Assembly (NCBI GenBank): GCA_021323735.1
Contig: JAJPKM010000035.1
Span: forward strand, 1 to 64,000
DNA from: Gammaproteobacteria bacterium
Lineage (GTDB): Bacteria; Pseudomonadota; Gammaproteobacteria; Steroidobacterales; Steroidobacteraceae
Length of the DNA stretch: 64,000 nt
Direction of reading: 5' to 3'
In this document: positions 27,124-35,235 of the stretch, piece by piece
Layout of the letters: each line of letters opens with the position of its first letter
How positions within the stretch are numbered: position 1 is the first letter of the stretch
Position numbers and translations under genes: made by a program
The notes under the pieces: model-generated
What the model was told of the DNA's origin: nothing
What the model saw: only the letters and a program-made list of their open reading frames with translations
Database searches by the model: none

Positions 27124-28126
27124 CGGCGACGCCGAAGCCTCGGCACTCGCGCTTACCCTGCACCCACTGCGGCCGCTTTTGGGCCGCGACGATGTGATGG
27201 AGCTGTGCATCAATCGTCCCCATGAGGCATTTCTGGAAACTCCTTTGGGATGGCGGCGCGAGCACCTGGCTTTTGCCGACTTCGATTGGTGCAGCCGGCT
27301 GGCCAAGCTGATCGCCAATTTCACTCAACAGCGCATCGACGCGACCTCACCCCTGCTGTCGGCGTCGCTGCCCAGCGGAGAACGCGTGCAGATCGTGATA
27401 CCGCCGGCGACCACACCGGGATGCGTTGCGATCGCCATCCGCCGGCCGGCCGAGAGGGTTTGGAGCATCGAAGAATTGGCGGGTCGCGGAATATTTCGCC
27501 GCGCCAAGCAGGCCGCTCACTGTCTCGATGAGACTGAGCACGAACTGCTGCGACTGCTCAATTTGGGCGACTTCGAAGCATTCATGCGTCTCGCGGTGGT
27601 CAGCCGCAAGAACATCGTGGTGTCGGGTCCGACCGGTTCCGGCAAGACCACCTGGACCAAGGCATTGATTCGCGAGATTCCGAGCGACGAAAGACTGGTG
27701 ACCATCGAGGACGCCAAGGAACTGGTGCTGGATCGGCATCCCAATCACGTGCGTCTTTTCTATTCGAAGGATGATCAAGGCGTCGCGCGCGTCACACCCA
27801 GGCAGTTGTTGGAATCGTGTCTGCGAATGAAGCCTGACAGGATTTTATTGGCGGAATTGCGCGCCGAAGAAGCATTCGATTATCTGCGCAACGTCAATTC
27901 CGGACATCCGGGTTCCATCACCAGCGTTCACGCCACCAGTGCGGAACTGGCCTTTGAGCAGCTGGTGCTGCTGGTGAAGCAGAACCAGGGCGGCCGGGAG
28001 CTCGCCCGCAAAGATATCAAAAGCCTATTGTACATGCTGGTCGATGTGGTGATTCAGTTCGGCGTCGAGCGCCACGAACGATTCATCAAGGAGATCTGGT
28101 ACGACCCGGAGCGCAAGCGGCAATGA
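27095..28126 (+). CDS. virB11: VirB11-family secretion ATPase
   Basis: A 343-residue protein whose ATG lies 29 bases inside the end of virB10. The P-loop VVSGPTGSGKTTWTKAL is near residues 172-188. It is followed by VTIEDAKELVL (Asp box), RMKPDRILLAELRAEEAFDYL (Walker B) and the His box SGHPGSITSVHA. These are the complete motifs of the hexameric traffic ATPases that energise pilus biogenesis and substrate transfer. The weak ribosome site at the start and deep overlap imply coupling to virB10. Confidence 0.93.
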   Translation: MSSNPLPSASGDAEASALALTLHPLRPLLGRDDVMELCINRPHEAFLETPLGWRREHLAFADFDWCSRLAKLIANFTQQRIDATSPLLSASLPSGERVQIVIPPATTPGCVAIAIRRPAERVWSIEELAGRGIFRRAKQAAHCLDETEHELLRLLNLGDFEAFMRLAVVSRKNIVVSGPTGSGKTTWTKALIREIPSDERLVTIEDAKELVLDRHPNHVRLFYSKDDQGVARVTPRQLLESCLRMKPDRILLAELRAEEAFDYLRNVNSGHPGSITSVHATSAELAFEQLVLLVKQNQGGRELARKDIKSLLYMLVDVVIQFGVERHERFIKEIWYDPERKRQ

Positions 28127-29727
28127 GCGCGCTCCTGCATGGTTGGACGGGTATTCTCATGGGGTACGCTGCCGTGCAAGGGCCGATGGTCGCCGGTTTG
28201 GCGCGGGCGCGCGCGAGCTTCAAACAGTACGTGTTTTCGCCGATGGTAGCCGCGCCGCTGACCGCGGTAGCGGCAGTCGCCGCTGCTACCTTGAGCTTTC
28301 ACGGATCCGTACAGGTTGCCGCCGCCACAGGCATCAGCGCCGTGCTCGGCTACACGGGCGGCAAGGTGATCGCTCGGGGCGGTCCCCCCAACAGACTGCA
28401 TCAACGCGGCTCCCTCGTCGCGGAGCAGCAAGCGTCGGCGAAGACGCGGTCCCGCAGGCCTTCCGACGGCGCGGGGATTACCCTGGCCGGCCTTGAAGTG
28501 CCCGCGCAGGATGAAACCAAACATTTCAAATTGATCGGCACCACCGGCACGGGCAAAAGTACCGCAATCCAGGAGATCATGCATAGCGCACTGGCTCGCG
28601 GCGATCGCGCGGTCATTGCCGATCCGGACGGCGGCTACCTGCGGCGTTTCTACCGGCAGTACCGTGGCGACATCATCCTCAATCCCTTCGATGAGCGTTC
28701 GGTGAAATGGGATCTATTTGCGGAAATCCGCAAAGCACATGACATTGACCAGTTGGCGCGTTCGTTGATCCCGGATCATGACCTCGCGGATCGCAGTTGG
28801 CGAGGCTACGCACGCACCTTCTTTACGGCGGTAACCCGTCAGGCCCGTGAAGGTGGTGTTTCGGATGTGGACGAACTCTATCGCCTATTGGTAGTTGCCG
28901 ATGCTACCGAATTGCGCGGGCTCCTTCACGGCACGCCGGCGCAGCCTTTCCTGGATGAGGACAACAGCCGCATGTTCGATTCCATCCGTTCGGTGACGAG
29001 TTCCGCCGTAGGTTCGCTCGAGTACATTGCACAGCAAAATGGCGCCAGCTTCTCGGTACGCAACTGGGTCAGCGACGAACAGCCGGGTGTCCTGTTCATC
29101 CCCTACAAGGCAGGAGAGATCGCGGCGCTGCGCTCAACCATCTCCGGCTGGATGAGGCTCGCCATTTTCGAAACCATGAATCGAGGCGAGCAGAAGCAAG
29201 GCCTGTGGTTCGTCGTCGACGAATTGGACGCATTGGGCCAGATCGATGGACTCAAGGATGCGCTGGCACGGCTGAGAAAATTCAATGGACGCTGCGTCCT
29301 GGGATTCCAGTCGATCGCGCAAGTCTCCAGTACCTATGGCCAGGGGGAGGCCCATACGATTGTCGAGAACTGCGGCAATACTTTGATCCTCCGCTGTTCC
29401 GCGAGCGAGGGCGGCGGCACGGCTCGCTTCGCGTCGCAGCTCATCGGCGAGCGGGAGGTACTGCGGACTACGGTATCTACGAGCCGTCGCGCCAACGAGA
29501 GGTGGGAGTCCGTCTCGCGCAACGAACACTTTGCGGTGGAGGCCGCGGTTCTTCCGTCGCAGGTGGAGCAGCTCCCCGATCTCGCCGGATACCTGAAATA
29601 CGCATCGGATCCGACCTGGCAGAAGGTTCGTCTACACGCCCAGAGCGCATGGAATGATCTGAAATCGACCTCGATCGAGCCGCGCGCCGCCCGCCAGCAG
29701 CGATCGTTGGAATTCGATCATGAGTGA
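28123..29727 (+). CDS. virD4: VirD4/TrwB-type coupling protein, copy 1
   Basis: A 534-residue protein starting by ATGA overlap with virB11. Two hydrophobic segments lie in the first 85 residues. Then comes DETKHFKLIGTTGTGKSTAI, with Walker A near residues 137-144, followed by LWFVVDELDALGQIDGL (Walker B) and RCVLGFQSIAQVSSTYG. This is the TraD/TrwB AAD branch of type IV coupling proteins, which bring the relaxosome to the channel and pump DNA. A paralogue follows at 30235-31656 with nearly the same central motifs. Confidence 0.9.
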   Translation: MSALLHGWTGILMGYAAVQGPMVAGLARARASFKQYVFSPMVAAPLTAVAAVAAATLSFHGSVQVAAATGISAVLGYTGGKVIARGGPPNRLHQRGSLVAEQQASAKTRSRRPSDGAGITLAGLEVPAQDETKHFKLIGTTGTGKSTAIQEIMHSALARGDRAVIADPDGGYLRRFYRQYRGDIILNPFDERSVKWDLFAEIRKAHDIDQLARSLIPDHDLADRSWRGYARTFFTAVTRQAREGGVSDVDELYRLLVVADATELRGLLHGTPAQPFLDEDNSRMFDSIRSVTSSAVGSLEYIAQQNGASFSVRNWVSDEQPGVLFIPYKAGEIAALRSTISGWMRLAIFETMNRGEQKQGLWFVVDELDALGQIDGLKDALARLRKFNGRCVLGFQSIAQVSSTYGQGEAHTIVENCGNTLILRCSASEGGGTARFASQLIGEREVLRTTVSTSRRANERWESVSRNEHFAVEAAVLPSQVEQLPDLAGYLKYASDPTWQKVRLHAQSAWNDLKSTSIEPRAARQQRSLEFDHE

Positions 29728-30232
29728 TCGCGCCGTGGCGGACGACACGACCATGAAGCTCGGGCTCCTCATGGAGAGCGTCCAGGTTCATCAGAAGCTC
29801 GCGGAGGGCCAACTCGATAAACTTCGAGCTCACACCGCAGACCTCGATGCCGTCGTGCGCGACGAAATACGACGCACCATGGTCGATGAATTACAGATGC
29901 TGACCGCGGAAACCACCCGCGCAACCCAGGTTCTTCAGAGGCTGAAAGGAGCCACAGCCTGGCGCGGTACGGTGCTGAGCCTTGCCACCGCCATGCTCTG
30001 CAGCGGGATTCCGTTTGCCTTGGCACGCTGGGCCCTGCCTTCGCCCGCGGACATCGCAACGTTGCGCGCCCGACGAGAGGAACTGGCGGCGAACATAGCG
30101 AGACTCGAACAGCAGGGCGGCCGCATCGACTGGCGGCGATGCGGCGAAGCTAAGCGCCTTTGTGTCCGTGTGGACCGCAAGGCTCCAAGTTACGGCGAGA
30201 AGGCGGACTACTTCGTGATCGAGGGCTACTAG
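29720..30232 (+). CDS. Coiled-coil membrane protein between the two coupling proteins
   Basis: A 170-residue protein overlapping the first coupling-protein gene by 8 bases. The N-terminal 80 residues are helical and heptad-like (KLAEGQLDKLRAHTADLDAV). A transmembrane stretch follows (GTVLSLATAMLCSGIPFALA), then a second short coil (TLRARREELAANIARLEQQ) and a C-terminal domain with two Cys (RRCGEAKRLCVRV). I do not recognise a family. Position suggests an accessory of DNA processing or coupling, comparable in layout to small Mob or TraX-like accessory proteins. That is inference. Confidence 0.65.
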   Translation: MSDRAVADDTTMKLGLLMESVQVHQKLAEGQLDKLRAHTADLDAVVRDEIRRTMVDELQMLTAETTRATQVLQRLKGATAWRGTVLSLATAMLCSGIPFALARWALPSPADIATLRARREELAANIARLEQQGGRIDWRRCGEAKRLCVRVDRKAPSYGEKADYFVIEGY

Positions 30233-30234
30233 GC

Positions 30235-31656
30235 ATGAATGTTCCCGCAGTAGCGGAACGGCTGCAAAGCCCGAGCACCGTGCTGCTGGCGTCCGCGCTC
30301 ACGCTCGCGGCTGTGGTATGCGTGAGGTTGTGCGCTCGGGGATGGGCGTGGGGGCTGCGGCGCCGGGCCTTAAGCACGCACAGGCGCGGCGCGCTGGTCT
30401 CGGACGGCAGATCGATGCAGCGGCGCAGTGCCCGCCGCAAGAGATCATCTTCCGAGTGCTTGACCCTGGCTGGAATCGCCATTCCGCGGGCCGATGAGAC
30501 CAAGCATTTCAAGCTCATCGGCACCACGGGTACAGGCAAGTCCACCGCCATTCGCGAATTGCTGGGCTGTGCCATAGCGCGCGGCGATCGCGCGGTATTT
30601 GCAGATCCAGACGCAGGGTATGTCGAGCACTTTTACGACCGCTATCGCGGTGACATCGTGCTCAATCCCTTCGAGCGGCAATCCGCCAAATGGAATCTAT
30701 TCGCCGAGATACAGGAGAGCTTCGATGTCGAACAACTGGCGCGTGGACTGATCCCCGACGCTGAGGATGCTTCGGCGCGCGAGTGGCGTGGCTACGCACG
30801 CACCTTTCTCGCCGCAATCCTGCGTCGCTGCCGCTTTTCCGGCGCCGCCCACCCCGGCGAGTTGTGGCGTTTGCTGACCGTTGCGTCCGCGGACGAATTG
30901 CGGCCCATCGTCGCCGATACGCCGGCTCAGCCCTTTCTGGATCCGGACAATTCCCGCATGTTCGGGTCCATTCGTTCCGTCACCGGCTCCGCGATCGCGG
31001 CATTCGAGTACATCGAGCGCCAGCGCGGGAGTCTGTTCTCCGTCCGCGAGTGGGTCAAGGCTCGCGGGTCTCCCGGCATGCTGTTCATTCCGTATCGCGC
31101 CGGTCAAATCGCGGCGCTGCGCTCGTTGATCGCCACCTGGATGCACCTCGCTATTTTCGAAGCCATGAGCCAGCCGCCGCGTGGCGACCAGAGGCTGTGG
31201 TTCGTGGTCGACGAACTCGATGCCCTGGGCGCCATCGATGGACTAAAGGACGCCTTGGCGCGGCTGCGAAAATTTGGCTGCCGCTGCGTCCTCGGATTCC
31301 AATCCGTTGCGCAGGTCTCCAGTACCTATGGTCACGGGGAAGCACAGACTCTCGTGGAAAACTGCGGTAACACCTTGATCTTGCGTTGCTCAGGCAGCGA
31401 AAACGGCGGCACCTCGCTGTTTGCCTCTCGGCTCATCGGCGACCGCGAAGTACTGCGGCGACAGGAATCCCGTGGCCGGGACCGCGAAAGTGGCTTGGCG
31501 GCGCGTGGCGGACGCCGGTCGCGCAACACCACTTACAACCACGTGACTGAGCCGGCGGTGATGGCGTCCGAGCTCGAGCAGCTGCCCGATCTGTGCGGCT
31601 ACCTCAAAACTGCATCTTCCACGATGTGGCTCAAAGTCGCGTTCACCCCACGATAG
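30235..31656 (+). CDS. VirD4/TrwB-type coupling protein, copy 2
   Basis: A 473-residue paralogue of the upstream coupling protein. It has one N-terminal transmembrane segment (TVLLASALTLAAVVCVRL) instead of two, then DETKHFKLIGTTGTGKSTAI (Walker A near residues 94-101), LWFVVDELDALGAIDGL and RCVLGFQSVAQVSSTYG. All ATPase motifs are intact, so this is not a broken copy. The start is the ATG at 30235, 2 bases after the previous stop codon, with GAGGG 10 bases upstream. Tandem coupling proteins could serve different substrates. Confidence 0.85.
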   Translation: MNVPAVAERLQSPSTVLLASALTLAAVVCVRLCARGWAWGLRRRALSTHRRGALVSDGRSMQRRSARRKRSSSECLTLAGIAIPRADETKHFKLIGTTGTGKSTAIRELLGCAIARGDRAVFADPDAGYVEHFYDRYRGDIVLNPFERQSAKWNLFAEIQESFDVEQLARGLIPDAEDASAREWRGYARTFLAAILRRCRFSGAAHPGELWRLLTVASADELRPIVADTPAQPFLDPDNSRMFGSIRSVTGSAIAAFEYIERQRGSLFSVREWVKARGSPGMLFIPYRAGQIAALRSLIATWMHLAIFEAMSQPPRGDQRLWFVVDELDALGAIDGLKDALARLRKFGCRCVLGFQSVAQVSSTYGHGEAQTLVENCGNTLILRCSGSENGGTSLFASRLIGDREVLRRQESRGRDRESGLAARGGRRSRNTTYNHVTEPAVMASELEQLPDLCGYLKTASSTMWLKVAFTPR

Positions 31657-31658
31657 CC

Positions 31659-32123
31659 ATGCAAGTGCCCGACGCCAACGTTCGATCTTCCACCTATTAC
31701 ATTGCGCAGACCTCGGTGCATTGCCCATCCTGCAACCAATGCACGCGAGTGCTCGCCGTGGCTCTGCCCGCGCCTCACGAGGTCTTGATCGAAGACGAAT
31801 GGCAAGACGCCGACGTCAGCGCTTTCATATTTTACGTGACCGAGGTGCCGGAAGAGGTCCTGCAGCTGCTGACGCAGACATCCGGCTTCTTTCGCTCGAG
31901 TCGCATGGAAGATACGCCAGATCCCTGCTTGACGAATCACTGCGAGCATTGCGGCACGCCGGTGAGCGATGACCAACTGCACTGCGAGCCCGGCGGCTTC
32001 ATGCCGGGCTATGCGGATGAGGCGCAGGCCATTTCGCTCATTGAGGTACGCAAGGCTCTCCGAGCGGTGGCGGCGGGTTATGCAGTCGATCCCGAATTCC
32101 TTGTGCATACGCCTAAGCGTTGA
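31659..32123 (+). CDS. Zinc-ribbon protein of the conjugation block
   Basis: A 154-residue protein with two Cys knuckles: HCPSCNQC (C22, C25, C28) and HCEHCGTP (C95, C98), probably binding one or two zinc ions. The sequence between is acidic. It starts 2 bases after the second coupling protein and its TGA overlaps the TTG of the relaxase gene. No exact family is recognised. Similar small zinc-ribbon proteins occur beside mobilisation genes and may bind DNA or protein partners; the function here is inferred only from position. Confidence 0.65.
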   Translation: MQVPDANVRSSTYYIAQTSVHCPSCNQCTRVLAVALPAPHEVLIEDEWQDADVSAFIFYVTEVPEEVLQLLTQTSGFFRSSRMEDTPDPCLTNHCEHCGTPVSDDQLHCEPGGFMPGYADEAQAISLIEVRKALRAVAAGYAVDPEFLVHTPKR

Positions 32124-33079
32124 GCCGGGGATTGGCATCCTTGGCGATCTACTTCCTAAACCTCAAGACATTCGGCCGCTCCGGCGGCAGCAGCGCGGTG
32201 AGCGCCGCGGCGTACCGGGCTGGCGAGCGCATCCGCGACGAGCGCACAGGAAGGACCTACGATCACTCCGACCGCCAGGATGTCATGCACAAGGAAATCA
32301 TTCTCCCGGGTGAATTCGCCGCGGACGCCATGGGCTGGGCGGAAGATCGCGCCAGTCTATGGAATACCGCCGAGAGCGCCGAGACCCGCAAAAATTCACG
32401 CGTCGCCCGCGAGTATCTCGTGGCCTTGCCGGCCGAACTGTCTCACGAGCATCGCTTGAGTTTAGTAAAAGGATTTTCGCATGAGCTGGTCGAGCGTTAT
32501 CGTTTCGCGCTCGATGTCGCCATTCATGCGCCAAGGGATTTTCCCGGCAGCGATCCACGCAACTTTCACGCGCACCTGCTTGCAACCACGCGCGAGGTGA
32601 CCACAGAGGGCTTGGGGGCAAAGACTACGGTTGAATGGAGCGATGCAAGCCGCCGTGCGGCGGGACTCGGCCCTGGCATCAATGAGCTATTACATGTCCG
32701 GCAACGTTGGGCAGAGGCCACGAACGCTGCCCTTCAAGAGGCGCGCCTTGGCGCGCGCATCGATCATCGCACACTGGCGGCACAGGGCATTGACCGCGAA
32801 CCCACGCCGCATATTCCGCGCGCCGCGTTCGAAATGGAGCGGCATGGATTTCGAAGCGTGGTCGCCGAACGCATTCGTGAGGAATACCAGGCTAGGGTCG
32901 AGTCGCGGCTGCAGCGATCCGCGGAGCCGGCCGCTGCTGCGGCTGAACCCCAAAGCATCGAAGAGCTCAGAAAGCAGTCTGCGGAGAATTGGCGGCGTTG
33001 GCGCGAAGCGCAAGCGCAGCCTCAATCCAGCAAGGGCCATGCCGCAAGTCGCACGCGCGACGATGACCATTCGCTGTAG
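32120..33079 (+). CDS. mobA: MobA/MobL-family relaxase
   Basis: A 319-residue protein starting at TTG overlapping the previous stop. The N-terminus carries IYFLNLKTFGRSGGSSAV followed by SAAAYRAGERIRDERTG, with a candidate nicking tyrosine (Y32). The metal-binding histidines are seen in AIHAP (H136) and NFHAHLLATTRE (H150, H152). This is the MobA/MobL relaxase domain, which nicks oriT and stays bound to the 5' end. There is no helicase or primase domain, so it is a minimal relaxase. No oriT could be identified with confidence, although the 80 bases after the stop codon are the obvious place to look. Confidence 0.85.
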   Translation: MSRGLASLAIYFLNLKTFGRSGGSSAVSAAAYRAGERIRDERTGRTYDHSDRQDVMHKEIILPGEFAADAMGWAEDRASLWNTAESAETRKNSRVAREYLVALPAELSHEHRLSLVKGFSHELVERYRFALDVAIHAPRDFPGSDPRNFHAHLLATTREVTTEGLGAKTTVEWSDASRRAAGLGPGINELLHVRQRWAEATNAALQEARLGARIDHRTLAAQGIDREPTPHIPRAAFEMERHGFRSVVAERIREEYQARVESRLQRSAEPAAAAAEPQSIEELRKQSAENWRRWREAQAQPQSSKGHAASRTRDDDHSL

Positions 33080-33142
33080 GCGGCCGACTTGGCTAGACCT
33101 CCCCTTTGAGGAGCCTCGTGCGATTCGCCGGCGGCAATCTCC

Positions 33143-33148
33143 TATAAT
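33143..33148 (+). promoter_or_regulatory. Candidate -10 box TATAAT
   Basis: An exact TATAAT between the relaxase and the GIY-YIG-like gene. No good -35 box lies at 16-18 bases upstream (the nearest is TTCGCC), so this is a weak promoter call. A start point near 33155 would leave a leader of about 150 bases before the ATG at 33308. Confidence 0.3.
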
Positions 33149-33307
33149 GCACCGTTATTGCGCATCGATGCCAAAATCCCACCGAGTAGCCGCCCTCTGC
33201 AACATCTGGCGCAGAGTGCTATCGCCGAGCATCTGCAATGCGCCTTCGCCGCGGCTGACGGACTGATCGGCGCTCACTGCATCCACGAGCTATGGATGCG
33301 CGGAGCA

Positions 33308-33727
33308 ATGTCCGTTAACATTGAGCAAGCGCTCGAACAGCTCTGGAAAAGGGCTGCCGCATCCATACCGGAATGGCTGCCAATGCGCTATATCGACTGG
33401 TTGCCCGAGGCTTATGAAATCTCGTGCCAGTTCAAGGCCGTTGCCAAGGGACGATCGAACATCTATCTGGTGCTGCTGGACTTCACCGACCGCAATGGGC
33501 CGTATGGCCTGTATGTCGGCATGAGCAAGTACAGTCCGGCGCAGCGCTTCGATCAGCACAAGGCGGGGATCCGGGCGGCAGGCAGTGTTTTGAAGCGAGG
33601 TATCGAAGTGCTGACGGGACCGACCATGCATTTGCAATACATAAAGCGCAGCGAAGCAGTGCGCATCGAAGCTCAATTGGCGCAGGCCCTGGCCGCCGCG
33701 GGATTGGTGGTGAAAGGTGGGCACTGA
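33308..33727 (+). CDS. GIY-YIG nuclease-like protein
   Basis: A 139-residue protein read from the ATG at 33308; the frame stays open upstream to a TTG at 33158, so the start is uncertain. Core GIY-YIG features are present in order: NIYLVLL (51-57) as the GIY strand, GLYVGMSKYSPAQRFDQHKAG with YVG at 69-71, R80 and H84, and a candidate metal-binding Glu at E121 (RIEAQLAQAL). No DNA-binding domain is visible beyond residues 1-45. It lies just after the relaxase and could be a homing-type or element-linked endonuclease. The family call is by motif order only. Confidence 0.55.
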   Translation: MSVNIEQALEQLWKRAAASIPEWLPMRYIDWLPEAYEISCQFKAVAKGRSNIYLVLLDFTDRNGPYGLYVGMSKYSPAQRFDQHKAGIRAAGSVLKRGIEVLTGPTMHLQYIKRSEAVRIEAQLAQALAAAGLVVKGGH

Positions 33728-33728
33728 C

Positions 33729-34367
33729 ATGATTCTCATCGGGATGTTCGATTCACCGTTCGTGCGCCGGGTCGCGGTCAGCATGAATCTGCTGCGGGTT
33801 CCTTTTGAGCATCGCAATTGGTCGGTGGGCAAGGACTTTGAGCTGATTCGCCAGTTCAACCCGCTCGGCCGAGTGCCGGCGTTGGTGCAGGCGGACGGGG
33901 ATACCTTGATCGAATCGGCCGCCATCCTCGATTTTCTTGACGAGAATGCAGCCCTTGGGCATGCGCTCCTGCCCCGATCGGGGGAGGCCCGGCGAGAAGC
34001 GCTGCGTATCATGGCGATAGCCGTCGGCGGCGCGGAAAAAGCCGTGGCGCAGATCTACGAGACAGCGTTTCGCCCAGCGGAAAAGCGCTATCGCCCCTGG
34101 GTGGAGCGCTGCCATACCCAGATGCATGCCGCACTTGCCGAACTGGACCGCCTGTGCCAGGTGCGAGGCGGGGAGTGGTTGATCGGGAATCGAATTACCC
34201 AGGCCGACGTCACGGCCACTTGCGTCTATACCTTCTTGAGCGAGGCACTGGACATCAATCGGGATGCCGTGATGTATCCGGCGTTGAGCGCGGTGGCGGC
34301 GCGCTGCGAAGCGCTCCCCGAGTTCCGGTCGGTGAAAGCCGAATGGGTGGCGCCGGCAGGGCCGTAG
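33729..34367 (+). CDS. Glutathione S-transferase family protein
   Basis: A 212-residue protein. The start ATG at 33729 follows immediately after the previous stop codon. The N-terminal thioredoxin-like half has LIGMFDSPFVRRVAVSMNLL, the cis-Pro segment GRVPALV and the glutathione-contacting LIESAAILDFLDE. The C-terminal helical half has the N-capping motif region GNRITQADVTATCVYTF. These are standard GST features. The enzyme conjugates or reduces electrophiles with glutathione in the cytosol. It marks the return to ordinary chromosomal genes after the conjugation block. Confidence 0.88.
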   Translation: MILIGMFDSPFVRRVAVSMNLLRVPFEHRNWSVGKDFELIRQFNPLGRVPALVQADGDTLIESAAILDFLDENAALGHALLPRSGEARREALRIMAIAVGGAEKAVAQIYETAFRPAEKRYRPWVERCHTQMHAALAELDRLCQVRGGEWLIGNRITQADVTATCVYTFLSEALDINRDAVMYPALSAVAARCEALPEFRSVKAEWVAPAGP

Positions 34368-34374
34368 GAGACGC

Positions 34375-34450
34375 GGCTTACCGCGCGATACTCGGACAGG
34401 CTCCGGGAACCACCCGGCTCACACGGAATACTCAGACAGGCTGCTTAGGA
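34375..34450 (+). repeat. Dispersed palindromic repeat, copy B (two direct arms)
   Basis: Two arms in the same direction, GATACTCGGACAGGCTCC (from about 34387) and GAATACTCAGACAGGCTGC (from about 34426), separated by a CCGGCTCACAC segment. They lie between the two GST genes. Confidence 0.65.
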
Positions 34451-34463
34451 TTACAATATTCAG

Positions 34464-35129
34464 ATGCTCGTCGTTCACCATCTCAATAATTCCCGGTCGC
34501 AGCGGGTGCTGTGGCTGCTCGAGGAACTTGGCGTTCCGTACGAGGTGAAACGTTACGAACGGGATGCCAAAACCATGCTGGCTCCGCCGGCGCTGACTGC
34601 GGTTCATCCGCTGGGAAAATCCCCGGTCATCGTCGACGGCGATGCCACCGTGCCCGAGTCCGGCGCGATCATCGAATACCTGGTGGATCGCTACGGCCAG
34701 GGGCGCTTGATACCCACGGCGGGCACTCCCCAGCGCCTGCGCTATACCTACTGGCTGCACTACGCGGAAGGCTCTGCCATGACGCCGTTGTTGCTCAAAT
34801 TGGTGTTCGACCGGGTGGCGGCCAACCCTGCGCCATGGCCCGTGAGTGCCATCACTCGTCGAATCGCCGCAACCGTTACGCAGGCTTTCATCGGTCCGAA
34901 CTTGAAGCGCCACTTGGATTTCATCGAGGCGGAACTCGGCGCGCACACCTGGTTTGCCGGAGATCAGTTCACCGCTGCCGACGTGCAAATGAGTTTTCCG
35001 CTTGAGATCGCAGTGGCGCGAGGCGGATTGGACGCCGGCCGCCCCAGGACAATGGCATTTCTCGAACGTATCCACGCGCGCGACGCTTACAAACGCGCGC
35101 TGGAACGCGGCGGGAAATACGACTACTAG
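34464..35129 (+). CDS. Glutathione S-transferase family protein
   Basis: A 221-residue GST. N-terminal half: HHLNNSRSQRVLWLLEELGV, with the Ser region that activates glutathione, then HPLGKSPVIVDGD and VPESGAIIEYLVDRYG. The C-terminal half has WFAGDQFTAADVQMSFPLE. It differs clearly from the preceding GST, so the pair is not a recent duplication. It is flanked on both sides by copies of the dispersed palindromic repeat; the downstream copy begins at its own stop codon. Confidence 0.9.
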   Translation: MLVVHHLNNSRSQRVLWLLEELGVPYEVKRYERDAKTMLAPPALTAVHPLGKSPVIVDGDATVPESGAIIEYLVDRYGQGRLIPTAGTPQRLRYTYWLHYAEGSAMTPLLLKLVFDRVAANPAPWPVSAITRRIAATVTQAFIGPNLKRHLDFIEAELGAHTWFAGDQFTAADVQMSFPLEIAVARGGLDAGRPRTMAFLERIHARDAYKRALERGGKYDY

Positions 35130-35184
35130 GAGCCTGTTCGAAGTATTCCCCGTGGCTCACGCGGAGTATTCAGACAGCTAGCCT
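35126..35184. repeat. Dispersed palindromic repeat, copy C (inverted pair)
   Basis: The arm GGAGCCTGTTCGAAGTATTCC and the facing arm GAGTATTCAGACAGCTAGCC form an inverted pair around GTGGCTCACGC. It begins within the stop codon of the second GST gene. Confidence 0.7.
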
Positions 35185-35235
35185 GGCCGATCATGAGGTT
35201 TTGCTGATCGAGTAATTTCAAGCAGGGGGATTGCC

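Noticed and set aside
30235-31656. Second coupling protein as a pseudogene or assembly duplication
   Set aside because: The sequence differs throughout and keeps every ATPase motif, so it is a diverged functional paralogue.
33158-33307. N-terminal extension of the GIY-YIG-like protein from a TTG
   Set aside because: The TTG lies only about 10 bases after a TATAAT box with no ribosome site, so the later ATG is preferred, though this is not certain.
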